From Candidatus Lambdaproteobacteria bacterium (GTDB lineage: Bacteria; SAR324; JACQKK01), in contig JACQHH010000107.1 in the NCBI GenBank assembly GCA_016199125.1, forward strand, positions 1-40,911: DNA of 40,911 nt, read 5' to 3'. Position numbers and translations under genes: made by a program. The notes beneath the pieces were generated by a model that was not told the DNA's origin, did not search any database, and saw only the letters and a program-made list of their open reading frames with translations. This document shows, piece after piece, positions 1 through 9,319 of this stretch. Positions within the stretch are counted from its first letter, which is position 1; every line of letters starts with the position of its first letter.

Positions 1-1341
1 CATGCCCAGGGCGACCAGGCCGGCCTGGCCCGCGAACGCTTGGCAGCCATGACCGCCACGCTGGCGCGCAGCGCCGCGGCGCCCGCGCGCACCGCCGCCG
101 CACTGGCGCACAGCGCCGCCAGCCATCCCGCGCGCCCCGCCCCGGGCGCCGGCACGCTCAAGCGCGTGCAGCGCTGGTCCGCGCTGGGCTCCACGCGCAT
201 CATCCTCACCACCGACCGCAAGAGCGGCTATCGCTACGGCCTGATTCCCGCGGCCCATGGCGCGCCCGCGCGGCTGTACGTGGACCTGGAAGAGATCGAG
301 CCGGCCGAGGACCTGGAACAGACGCAGGAGGTGGACGATGCGGTGTTGCGGCGCATCCGCGTCGCCCGCCAGCCCGGCGGCACCACGCGCGTGGTGCTGG
401 ACCTCAAGCGCATCGAGGGCTACACCATCAAGGACTTTCACCTGCCGGCGGAAAAGAAGATCGTGATCGACCTGCGTCCGCCGGAAGCGGCGCTGGTGGC
501 CTCCACGGCGCAAGCCCGTCCGGACGACGGCTACCAGTCGCAGCGCTTCGACGGCGCGGCGCACGAAGCACCGCATGGCGCGCCGGGCGAGCGCCTGGCC
601 TTGAGCCGCGCTTTTGGGCTGAAGGTGAAGACCATCGTGATCGACCCGGGCCACGGCGGCCACGACCCGGGGGCCATCGGCTTCGGCCTGCAGGAGAAGG
701 ACCTGGCGCTGGACATCGCCCAGCGCCTGCGCACGGCGATCGAGCGCAACCGGCCGGGGCTGCGCGTGGGCATGACCCGCGAGGACGACCGCTTCGTGGC
801 CCTGGAGGATCGTCCGCGCATCGCGAAGGACCAGGGCGCGGACCTGTTCATCTCCATCCACCTCAACGCCAACTCCACCGAGCGCATCAGCGGCATCGAG
901 ACGTATTTCCTCAACCTCACCGCGGATGCCGCGGCGATCCAGGTGGCCGCGCGGGAGAACGCGCTCACCGAGAAGAAGGTCAGCGACCTGAACCTGATCC
1001 TCACCGACCTGTTGCAGGACGCCAACATCCTGGAATCCAACCGGCTGGCGCGCACGCTGCAGGCTTCGCTGGTGGGTCAGTTGCTTCCGGGATTTCCCGT
1101 GCGTAATCTGGGAGTGAAGCAGGCGCCGTTCCTGGTGCTGATCGGCTCGGAAATGCCCAGCGTGCTGGTGGAGGCGGGCTTCATCACCAACCGCGCGGAA
1201 AGCAAACGCTTCCGGGAATCCCACTACCGCGAGAAGATCGCCGAGGGCATTTATGCGGGGTTGTCGGACTATATCAGCGGCGACTCGCTGGCGGACAAGA
1301 AACCGCCGCTCCCCGTCAAGCTGGCCAAAGCCGATTCCTGA
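1..1341 (+). CDS. N-acetylmuramoyl-L-alanine amidase (AMIN + Amidase_3), 5' partial
   Basis: Zinc amidase that cuts the bond between N-acetylmuramic acid and the stem peptide of peptidoglycan in the periplasm, usually during cell separation. The frame is open to the left edge, so the N-terminus (signal peptide and perhaps a TPR region, as in some deltaproteobacterial relatives) lies outside the window; TTG at 40 and ATG at 49 are only internal candidates. An AMIN-like beta domain lies at about nt 160-470, with motifs such as TRIILTTDRK and TRVVLDL. Amidase_3 follows from about nt 630: DPGHGGHDPG (first Zn ligand His), QEKD (Glu ligand), ISIHLNA (His ligand) and VLVEAGF (catalytic Glu). All expected ligands are present, so it should be active. 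A lipoprotein gene follows 52 bp downstream in the same direction. Confidence 0.93.
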   Translation, partial: HAQGDQAGLARERLAAMTATLARSAAAPARTAAALAHSAASHPARPAPGAGTLKRVQRWSALGSTRIILTTDRKSGYRYGLIPAAHGAPARLYVDLEEIEPAEDLEQTQEVDDAVLRRIRVARQPGGTTRVVLDLKRIEGYTIKDFHLPAEKKIVIDLRPPEAALVASTAQARPDDGYQSQRFDGAAHEAPHGAPGERLALSRAFGLKVKTIVIDPGHGGHDPGAIGFGLQEKDLALDIAQRLRTAIERNRPGLRVGMTREDDRFVALEDRPRIAKDQGADLFISIHLNANSTERISGIETYFLNLTADAAAIQVAARENALTEKKVSDLNLILTDLLQDANILESNRLARTLQASLVGQLLPGFPVRNLGVKQAPFLVLIGSEMPSVLVEAGFITNRAESKRFRESHYREKIAEGIYAGLSDYISGDSLADKKPPLPVKLAKADS

Positions 1342-1393
1342 GTCCCCGCCGTCGCGTCGCCGCACACCCCAAGCTCCTGCCCGCAACGTCCGC

Positions 1394-2059
1394 ATGCAAC
1401 CACTGACGGCCCGCACCGTGAAGCGGGCAGTGCTGGCGCTGCTGCCGGTCGCCTGCGTGGCCTGGCTGGCCGCCTGCACCGGCGTGGCCGAATTGACTCC
1501 CGTCGACTACGAGCGCCTCTACGACCGCCCGGCCGTGATGGCCCAGTCCACGCGCCTGGAGGAGGTGCCGCCGCAGGTGTTCGAGCGTTTCATGAACCGC
1601 GTGGAGGCGGCGCTGGCCGCATCGCCCAACGTGGGGCGCCTCGTGACGCGCGCCGACATGGCCCGCCTGAGCGTCGGCGAGCGCCTGCTGGAGCAGCGGT
1701 ACCGCGTGCTTTCCGACACGCTCTCCGTGGTGGATTTCGGGGACCGGGAGATTTCTTCCCAGTTGGCGCGGGAGCTGAACGTGGAGTTGGTGATCGTGGC
1801 GCAGGTGGTCTACGAGCCCTGCGCGCATTGCACGGAGGGGGGCCTCTTCGGGGCGTTCGCCTCGATCCTGGAGGCCGGCAGCGGCGAGTTGCTCTACCGC
1901 GTGCACATCAGCCGGCGTACGACGGTGACCGAAAACGATCGCTTCGACGAGCTGAGCGATGAATTCGCCGCGGAGCTCCTGTCGGCCATCGACCATGCCA
2001 TCCAGCCCAAGTGGCACAGGCTGCGCTTCAAGGCTCTGTCCCAGCTTGCCCGCAGCTAG
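1394..2059 (+). CDS. Putative outer-membrane lipoprotein with LpoB/CsgG-like fold
   Basis: A 221-residue protein beginning with a signal peptide and a lipobox ending WLAAC, which makes Cys28 the likely lipidated residue. The mature part contains a segment reading VVDFGDREISSQLARELNVE followed by LVIVAQVVYEP and GELLYRVHISRR. An alternating strand/helix pattern in which an amphipathic helix precedes 'ADyli.G'-type strands is typical of the LpoB, CsgG and GNA1162 group of periplasmic lipoproteins; that assignment is inference from pattern only. It lies 52 bp after the amidase and is probably cotranscribed, so a role in cell-wall synthesis or envelope assembly is plausible. The start is ATG 1394, the first in-frame codon that gives a clean signal peptide. 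The paired cysteines in EPCAHC are a small local oddity. Confidence 0.8.
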   Translation: MQPLTARTVKRAVLALLPVACVAWLAACTGVAELTPVDYERLYDRPAVMAQSTRLEEVPPQVFERFMNRVEAALAASPNVGRLVTRADMARLSVGERLLEQRYRVLSDTLSVVDFGDREISSQLARELNVELVIVAQVVYEPCAHCTEGGLFGAFASILEAGSGELLYRVHISRRTTVTENDRFDELSDEFAAELLSAIDHAIQPKWHRLRFKALSQLARS

Positions 2060-2061
2060 CC

Positions 2062-2077
2062 GCGCCGCGCGCGGCGC
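2062..2077. other. 16-bp GC palindrome just after a stop codon
   Basis: A perfect palindrome of C and G only, starting 2 bp after the lipoprotein stop codon. A second inverted repeat (GCGGGG-AGGGA-CCCCGC, 2238-2254) lies in the same convergent gap of 235 bp. Neither is followed by a T-run on either strand, so they are not classical intrinsic terminators, but they could slow or protect the two converging transcripts. No gene is seen in 2060-2294. Confidence 0.35.
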
Positions 2078-2294
2078 TGCATCCCCTCACCCCGTGACGG
2101 TCTCGTATTCCCGACCTGTCCTGACGCGCTGCTCGTGCGTGCCGAACCCGGCGCGGGACTCCTGAGCGTTGCAGGTTGGGAAGGGTCGCAGCCTGACGAT
2201 GAGCAGGCCGTGGGGGATGCGATGGCGACAATGTCCGGCGGGGAGGGACCCCGCACGCCGCGCGATGCCCGGCGTACGGGTGCCCAGGGCATGA

Positions 2295-3365
2295 CTACAA
2301 CTTGACGATGAACGCGCCGCGCACGCGCGGGTCGTTCTCGCGCATCTTGTTCAGTGCGGCTTCGGCTGCGGCCCGCGAGGGGAACCTGCCGCCGGTGATG
2401 GTGCGCAGGCGATAGGGCTTGTTCAGCAGGCGCGTCGCGAAGATGATTTCGCCCTGGTACTTCTGGTTCAGCCCGTCCCGCACGACGCTGGCGCGATTCA
2501 GGTCGGAGAAATTGCCCATCGAAATGCGGAAGTTCTCTCCGTCCCGCAGCGGGAAGGCGTGGCCCTCCATGCGATGCTCGCGGTTGATGCGTTCGGCAAA
2601 CTCGGTCGCCGCCTGCATGTCCAGGAACGCCGTGCGCGAGATCAGTTCCAGCGTCTGCTGCGTGCCGCTGCGCTGGGTGTAGCGCACGGACAAATCGCTG
2701 CGCTTGAGCACACTGGTGAAGGTGTCCACGCAGGACTGGAAGTAGCACGTCGCCACCTGGATGCCGTACCACGGGCCGCGATGCGGCGGCGGGGGCGTGA
2801 CCGGCTTGGGCTCCGGCGGGGGCGTGACCATCGCCGGCTGCGGCGCCGGAACTATCCGTGGGGGCGGCGGCGGTGGAGGCGTCGGCGGCATCTTGGCCGG
2901 TTCGGGCGCCTGGTGCTCCTGGGTCACGGGCCAGGGCATTTCAAATTCGGGAAACAGGAAGAGGTAGATGGCGTACGCGCCACCGCCCAGGATCCCCAGG
3001 GTCAGCAGCAGCACGATGAAACGGCGAAATCCGCCGCCGCCTTCCTTCTTCTGCTTGGGGGCCTTCCTGGGCTTTTCCTTGACCGGCGCGGGTTCGCGCG
3101 CCGGCGCGGCGGCGGCGGCCGGCTTGGGCGCCTCCTTGGGTTCGGGCTGTTCCTCCTGCATCACCTCCAGGTCGTCGATGGTCGAGAGGTCCTCGAAGAA
3201 GGAGTCCAGCTCCGAATCCCCCGCCTCTTCGCCGCCTCCCGGCGTCGCGGCGTCGCCCCCGAGCAGGTTGTCGAGTTCCTCGGAGAATTCACCGCCGCTT
3301 TCTCCGCCCTGGTCTTCGTCCAGCAGGTTGTCAAGGTCGTCGAATTCTTCGAGATTTTCCGTCAT
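2295..3365 (-). CDS. SPOR-domain inner-membrane protein
   Basis: A 356-residue bitopic membrane protein. Residues 1-75 are strongly acidic and include two LDNLL motifs (residues 11-15 and 31-35). An Ala/Pro/Lys-rich linker follows, then one transmembrane segment at about 115-138, then a Pro-rich stretch (about 155-205) that would span the periplasm. The C-terminal part (about 210-356) has SPOR-like patterns, YGIQVATCYFQS and a final GGRFPSRAAAEAALNKM. SPOR domains bind denuded glycan strands at division sites, which fits with the nearby amidase that makes such strands. The start is ATG 3365, preceded by an AAAGG ribosome site. It converges with the amidase-lipoprotein pair, so it is a separate transcript. 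The acidic cytoplasmic tail may be a protein-interaction region; that is inference. Confidence 0.85.
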   Translation of the reverse strand: MTENLEEFDDLDNLLDEDQGGESGGEFSEELDNLLGGDAATPGGGEEAGDSELDSFFEDLSTIDDLEVMQEEQPEPKEAPKPAAAAAPAREPAPVKEKPRKAPKQKKEGGGGFRRFIVLLLTLGILGGGAYAIYLFLFPEFEMPWPVTQEHQAPEPAKMPPTPPPPPPPRIVPAPQPAMVTPPPEPKPVTPPPPHRGPWYGIQVATCYFQSCVDTFTSVLKRSDLSVRYTQRSGTQQTLELISRTAFLDMQAATEFAERINREHRMEGHAFPLRDGENFRISMGNFSDLNRASVVRDGLNQKYQGEIIFATRLLNKPYRLRTITGGRFPSRAAAEAALNKMRENDPRVRGAFIVKL

Positions 3366-3503
3366 TGTGCCTTTTGCGCTGTAGTGGACGTCCTGTCGTG
3401 CTGCTCCTGCGATCCGGCGCAAGCTGGATCGGCCCGGCGATGGGGCGCGTCGCTGCGCCTTCCATCGGGTCGTGATTCCGGTCTATGCACACCTCATGCA
3501 CAA

Positions 3504-3531
3504 AAAATACCGCACACGCGTTCGTTTGCAA
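3504..3531 (-). promoter_or_regulatory. Candidate sigma-70 promoter for the SPOR gene
   Basis: Reading the minus strand, TTGCAA (3531-3526) and TATTTT (3509-3504) are separated by 16 bp. Just downstream, ATGCACA occurs twice on the plus strand (3485-3491 and 3496-3502), 11 bp apart, close to one helical turn. The leader to the SPOR start would be about 130 nt. Both hexamers match four of six consensus bases. The rest of the 3366-3642 gap shows nothing else. Confidence 0.4.
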
Positions 3532-3642
3532 AAAAACGCAATGACAACAGATGCCCCCGGCCGTGTCGCGACCCTGCCGGGCCCAGGTGCGTGCGGCGCC
3601 CGGGGGTGGGCATCGCGCCTGCCGCTGCGGCTCGCGGCCGGC

Positions 3643-4506
3643 TCAGACCGCCGAGGAGCCGGGCGTGTCCGGCGCGGCAGCCCGGCGGGCGCGCCAGGTG
3701 ACCCAGCCCGCCCCGGCCAGAATCAGCGCCCCGCCCAGCAGCACCCGCGGTTGCGGCACCTCGCCCAGCAGCAGCAGCGCCAGCACGATGCCGTACAGCG
3801 GCTCCAGGTTGCTCACGATGGCCGCCACGCGGGCGGGCAGCCCGCGCATGGACTGAATGTACCAGGAATGCGCCAGGGCCGTGCAGACCACCCCCAGCAG
3901 CGCCAGCAACGCCAGCTCGCGCAAGGTGGGGACGATGCCCAGCGCCAGCGCCAGCGGCGTGAGCAGGGCCGCGGCCACCGCATCCTGGGCCAGTGCCAGG
4001 CGCACCCCGTCCTCGCTTTGCACCAGTTCCCGGTTGAGCAGGGACAGGACGGCGAAGGTGAGCCCGGCCACGACGCCCCAGGCCACCCCGCGCGCCGTGG
4101 CGTCGGCCCAGTCCCAGCGCGGCACCATCAGCGCCACGCCCGCCAGGCTGGCCAGCGCCGCGGCCAGGGCGCCCCGCGAAAAACGCTCGGCGAACCACCA
4201 GGGCTCCAGCCACACCACCAGCACCGGCGCCGTGGCGTAGGCCAGCAGCCCCACGGCCACCGTGGAGACCTGGATGGCATGGAAGAAGGCCCACCAGTGC
4301 GCCACCAGCAGCAGCCCGCACGCCCCCAGGCGCAGGCGCTGCCCGCGGGTGCGCACGCCCAGGGGCCGCCCCTGCGCGAGCAGCAGCAGGGCCAGCGCGG
4401 CGGTGGCGAAGAGCACCCGCCCCCACACGATGAGCAGCGCCGGCAGGGCAATCCACTTGGCGAACAGCCCGGCCACTCCGAAGAGCAGCACGGCGCCGTG
4501 CAGCAT
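3643..4506 (-). CDS. EamA/DMT-superfamily transporter
   Basis: A 287-residue, very hydrophobic protein with about ten transmembrane helices arranged as two repeated halves. It fits the EamA (drug/metabolite transporter) family, whose members export or import small metabolites across the inner membrane. Family-like features include FGVAGLFAKW in the first helix, HWWAFFHAIQ in the middle of the first half, and LEPLYGIVLALLLLGE near the end of the second half, where the conserved EP and GE residues usually sit. The length is normal for the family. The substrate cannot be inferred. It starts at ATG 4506 and is divergent from alaS with 205 bp between them. Confidence 0.88.
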   Translation of the reverse strand: MLHGAVLLFGVAGLFAKWIALPALLIVWGRVLFATAALALLLLAQGRPLGVRTRGQRLRLGACGLLLVAHWWAFFHAIQVSTVAVGLLAYATAPVLVVWLEPWWFAERFSRGALAAALASLAGVALMVPRWDWADATARGVAWGVVAGLTFAVLSLLNRELVQSEDGVRLALAQDAVAAALLTPLALALGIVPTLRELALLALLGVVCTALAHSWYIQSMRGLPARVAAIVSNLEPLYGIVLALLLLGEVPQPRVLLGGALILAGAGWVTWRARRAAAPDTPGSSAV

Positions 4507-4582
4507 CGGCAGATGCCGTCCGCCGCCGCCCGGCGGCGCCCCCGGCAGGGCCTTTGGATCGGGTGCCGCGATGGACGGCTCC

Positions 4583-4611
4583 TTTATTTACGGTCGGGTT
4601 CGGGATAGACT
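4583..4611 (+). promoter_or_regulatory. Candidate alaS promoter
   Basis: TTTATT at 4583-4588 and TAGACT at 4606-4611 are spaced by 17 bp in the alaS-transporter divergent region. The -35 match is weak and the -10 match is moderate (TA...T kept). The predicted leader to ATG 4712 is about 90 nt. The same eight bases TAGACTAC also occur in the candidate promoter of the LacI-type gene at the other end of the window. Confidence 0.35.
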
Positions 4612-4711
4612 ACCCCCTGCTGCGGCCGCCCCGACAACGTTCCCGCGTCGCGCAAACCGGCCGTCCGCGTAGCGACCACGTGGCAGGTCCCAACCAGTTT
4701 CCCTGGCCCCC

Positions 4712-7369
<2,658 letters not shown>

Positions 7370-7396
7370 ACGCTTTCCCTGTGCCTTGGAACTCCG

Positions 7397-7984
7397 GTGC
7401 AGAAGGTCCGCTCTTATCTCTACGACAAGCTGGTCCGTCCGTTCGTCGAATCCACGGCTCCGATCCCGGGGATTTGCTGGGGGGCGGCCATCGGCATGTT
7501 CCTGGGCATGACGCCCACGGTCGGCGGGCAGATGTACCTGGTGGGCATGGTGTGGGTCATCAGCCGGTACATCCTGCGGCTGCGCTTCAACCTGCCCATC
7601 GCCCTGACCATGACCTGGATCAGCAATCCGGTCACCTTCATTCCCCTCTATTTCCTGTATCTCAAGACGGGCGCGTGGATTCTGGTCTGGTTCGGTCACG
7701 TTTCCGATGTGGGCACGTACGCCGATTTCGTGCGCGCCATTCAGGACGTCCAGTTGGCCAATGAATATGTGGAGTGGCGCACGCGATTCGTGAACATCGT
7801 GGGGCAGCTCTTCTGGAAGTTCGGCTGGCCGTTCGTGCTGGGCTCCCTGGTGTACGCCGTGCCCATGTCCATCGCCACCTACCCCATCACCGCGGTGGCC
7901 ATGCTGCGCTACCGGCACTTGCTGGCACGGGCGGAGGGGCTCAGCTACGAGGAGTGGAAGGCGCGTCACGTGGAGGTGCTGTAG
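7397..7984 (+). CDS. DUF2062-domain membrane protein
   Basis: A 195-residue protein with the DUF2062 pattern: a small N-terminal region, then PIPGICWGAAIGMFLGMTPTVGGQ, followed by hydrophobic helices with NLPIALTMTWISNPVT. The family is an inner-membrane protein of unknown function found widely in proteobacteria, sometimes beside lipid or envelope genes. About three to four membrane segments are predicted (about 28-60, 70-105, 140-170). The start is GTG 7397. It follows alaS by 27 bp on the same strand, and its last 44 bp overlap the 3' end of obgE on the opposite strand, so the two transcripts converge tail to tail. Confidence 0.85.
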   Translation: MQKVRSYLYDKLVRPFVESTAPIPGICWGAAIGMFLGMTPTVGGQMYLVGMVWVISRYILRLRFNLPIALTMTWISNPVTFIPLYFLYLKTGAWILVWFGHVSDVGTYADFVRAIQDVQLANEYVEWRTRFVNIVGQLFWKFGWPFVLGSLVYAVPMSIATYPITAVAMLRYRHLLARAEGLSYEEWKARHVEVL

Positions 7985-8996
7985 CCGCCTCCGCCGCCCG
8001 CAGGGCGCGCACCTGGGCCCCCAGATGGCGCACCAGCGCGGGCAGACCCAGCCCGCTCACCGCGGAAATGCCGAACACGCGCTCGCCGGCCGCCTCCAGC
8101 GCCGCCACCAGCTCGGCCGGGGGTTCGCCGCCGGGCAGCAGATCCAGCTTGGTCAGGGCCACGGCCCGCGGCTTGGCCGTCAGCATGGCGGAGAAGAGGG
8201 CCATCTCGTCCAGCAGCGTGCGGTACTGCTCCAGCGGGTCGCGCTCGTCGCCGCCCGTTACGTCGATCAGCAGCAGCAGGGTGGTTGTGCGCTCGATGTG
8301 GCGCAGGAAGCGGTGCCCCAGCCCCTGGCCCTCGTGGGCCCCGCGGATGATGCCCGGAATGTCCGCCATCACAAAGGACTGGAAGCTCTCGTCCTGCACC
8401 ACGCCCAGATTGGGCGTGAGCGTGGTGAAGGGATAGTCGGCGATCTTGGGCCGGGCCCGGGAGATGCGACTGATCAAGGTGGACTTGCCGGCGTTGGGAA
8501 AGCCCACCAGCCCCACGTCGGCCAGCAGCTTGAGCTCCAGCACCACCCAGCGTTCCTCGCCCGGGCTGCCGGTCTCCCATTGGCGGGGCGCGCGATTGGT
8601 GGACGACTTGAAGTGGCTGTTGCCGAATCCGCCGCGGCCCCCGTGCAGCAGCACCTGGGGCACCTCGTCCAGCACCTCCAGCAGCGCCGCGCCGCTTTGC
8701 GCATCGCGCACGATGGTGCCCAGGGGCACCTCCAGCTCCGTGTCCTCGCCGTTGCGCCCGTGGCGGTCCTTGCCCATGCCCCCGCCGCCCGCCCCGGCCT
8801 TGATGTGCTGGCGGAAGCGGAAGTCGAGCAGCGTATTCTTGTTGTGCGTGCCGCGCACCACGACGTGTCCCCCCCGGCCGCCGTTGCCGCCGTCCGGGCC
8901 GCCGCGGGGGATGAACTTCTCCCTCCGGAAGGACAGGCAGCCATTGCCGCCGTCGCCGGAGCGCACGCACACTTTGACGTAGTCGACGAATTTCAT
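7941..8996 (-). CDS. obgE: GTPase ObgE/CgtA
   Basis: Essential GTPase involved in 50S ribosome assembly and stress signalling. The protein is 351 residues. The N-terminal Obg fold (1-157) is glycine-rich, with GDGGNGC, GGPDGGNGGRGG and GAGGGGMG. The G domain begins with GFPNAGKST (residues 165-173, P-loop), followed by DIPG (G3) near 212 and TKLD (G4) near 287. The C-terminal extension after the G domain is short compared with the E. coli protein, as in many other bacteria. It is read from ATG 8996. In most bacteria it follows rplU-rpmA; here those genes are not next to it, the upstream neighbour being a TPR gene on the same strand 319 bp away. Confidence 0.97.
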   Translation of the reverse strand: MKFVDYVKVCVRSGDGGNGCLSFRREKFIPRGGPDGGNGGRGGHVVVRGTHNKNTLLDFRFRQHIKAGAGGGGMGKDRHGRNGEDTELEVPLGTIVRDAQSGAALLEVLDEVPQVLLHGGRGGFGNSHFKSSTNRAPRQWETGSPGEERWVVLELKLLADVGLVGFPNAGKSTLISRISRARPKIADYPFTTLTPNLGVVQDESFQSFVMADIPGIIRGAHEGQGLGHRFLRHIERTTTLLLLIDVTGGDERDPLEQYRTLLDEMALFSAMLTAKPRAVALTKLDLLPGGEPPAELVAALEAAGERVFGISAVSGLGLPALVRHLGAQVRALRAAEAATAPPRDAPSTPRS

Positions 8997-9315
8997 GGCG
9001 GTTCAGCGCGGCGCGATGGACGGCGGGCGAGTGGGCGTTGCGGGCACCGGCACTCCACGGGCCGACGGAACCCTCGGCGGGGAGGAGTGCCCTTCGGCAA
9101 TCCTAGCATTGCTGGAAATTCTCCGCCCGGAACGCTCAAGCGTGACCCCGGCGTGCGCACGACCCGTGGCGACCCGCGGAAAGGGCGTGGCGTTGCGGGT
9201 GTCGTGTCCCGCGGAACCGGGCACGAATTTTCCGTGAAGGGAAGTGTCCAGGGAACCAGCGCTTTCCCGAGCTGTCTCCGTGTCCTGCGGGACGTCGCAC
9301 TATCGGGACGTCGCA
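8997..9315. other. Non-coding gap upstream of obgE
   Basis: 319 bp without a credible gene. On the minus strand there is an extended -10 element, TGC-TAGGAT (plus coordinates 9100-9108), that could serve obgE with a leader of about 100 nt; no good -35 accompanies it. At the right end a 16-bp tandem repeat runs into the stop codon of the TPR gene. Nothing else stands out. Confidence 0.4.
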
Positions 9316-9319
9316 CTAT
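9288..9319. repeat. Exact 16-bp tandem duplication
   Basis: CGGGACGTCGCACTAT occurs twice head to tail (9288-9303 and 9304-9319). The second copy contains the stop codon of the TPR gene (9316-9318, minus strand). Because 16 is not a multiple of three, the first copy lies outside the reading frame and after the stop. This looks like a recent slippage duplication. Confidence 0.9.

Noticed and set aside
2238-2254. Intrinsic terminator between the lipoprotein and SPOR genes
   Set aside because: There is a GC stem but no T-run on either strand.
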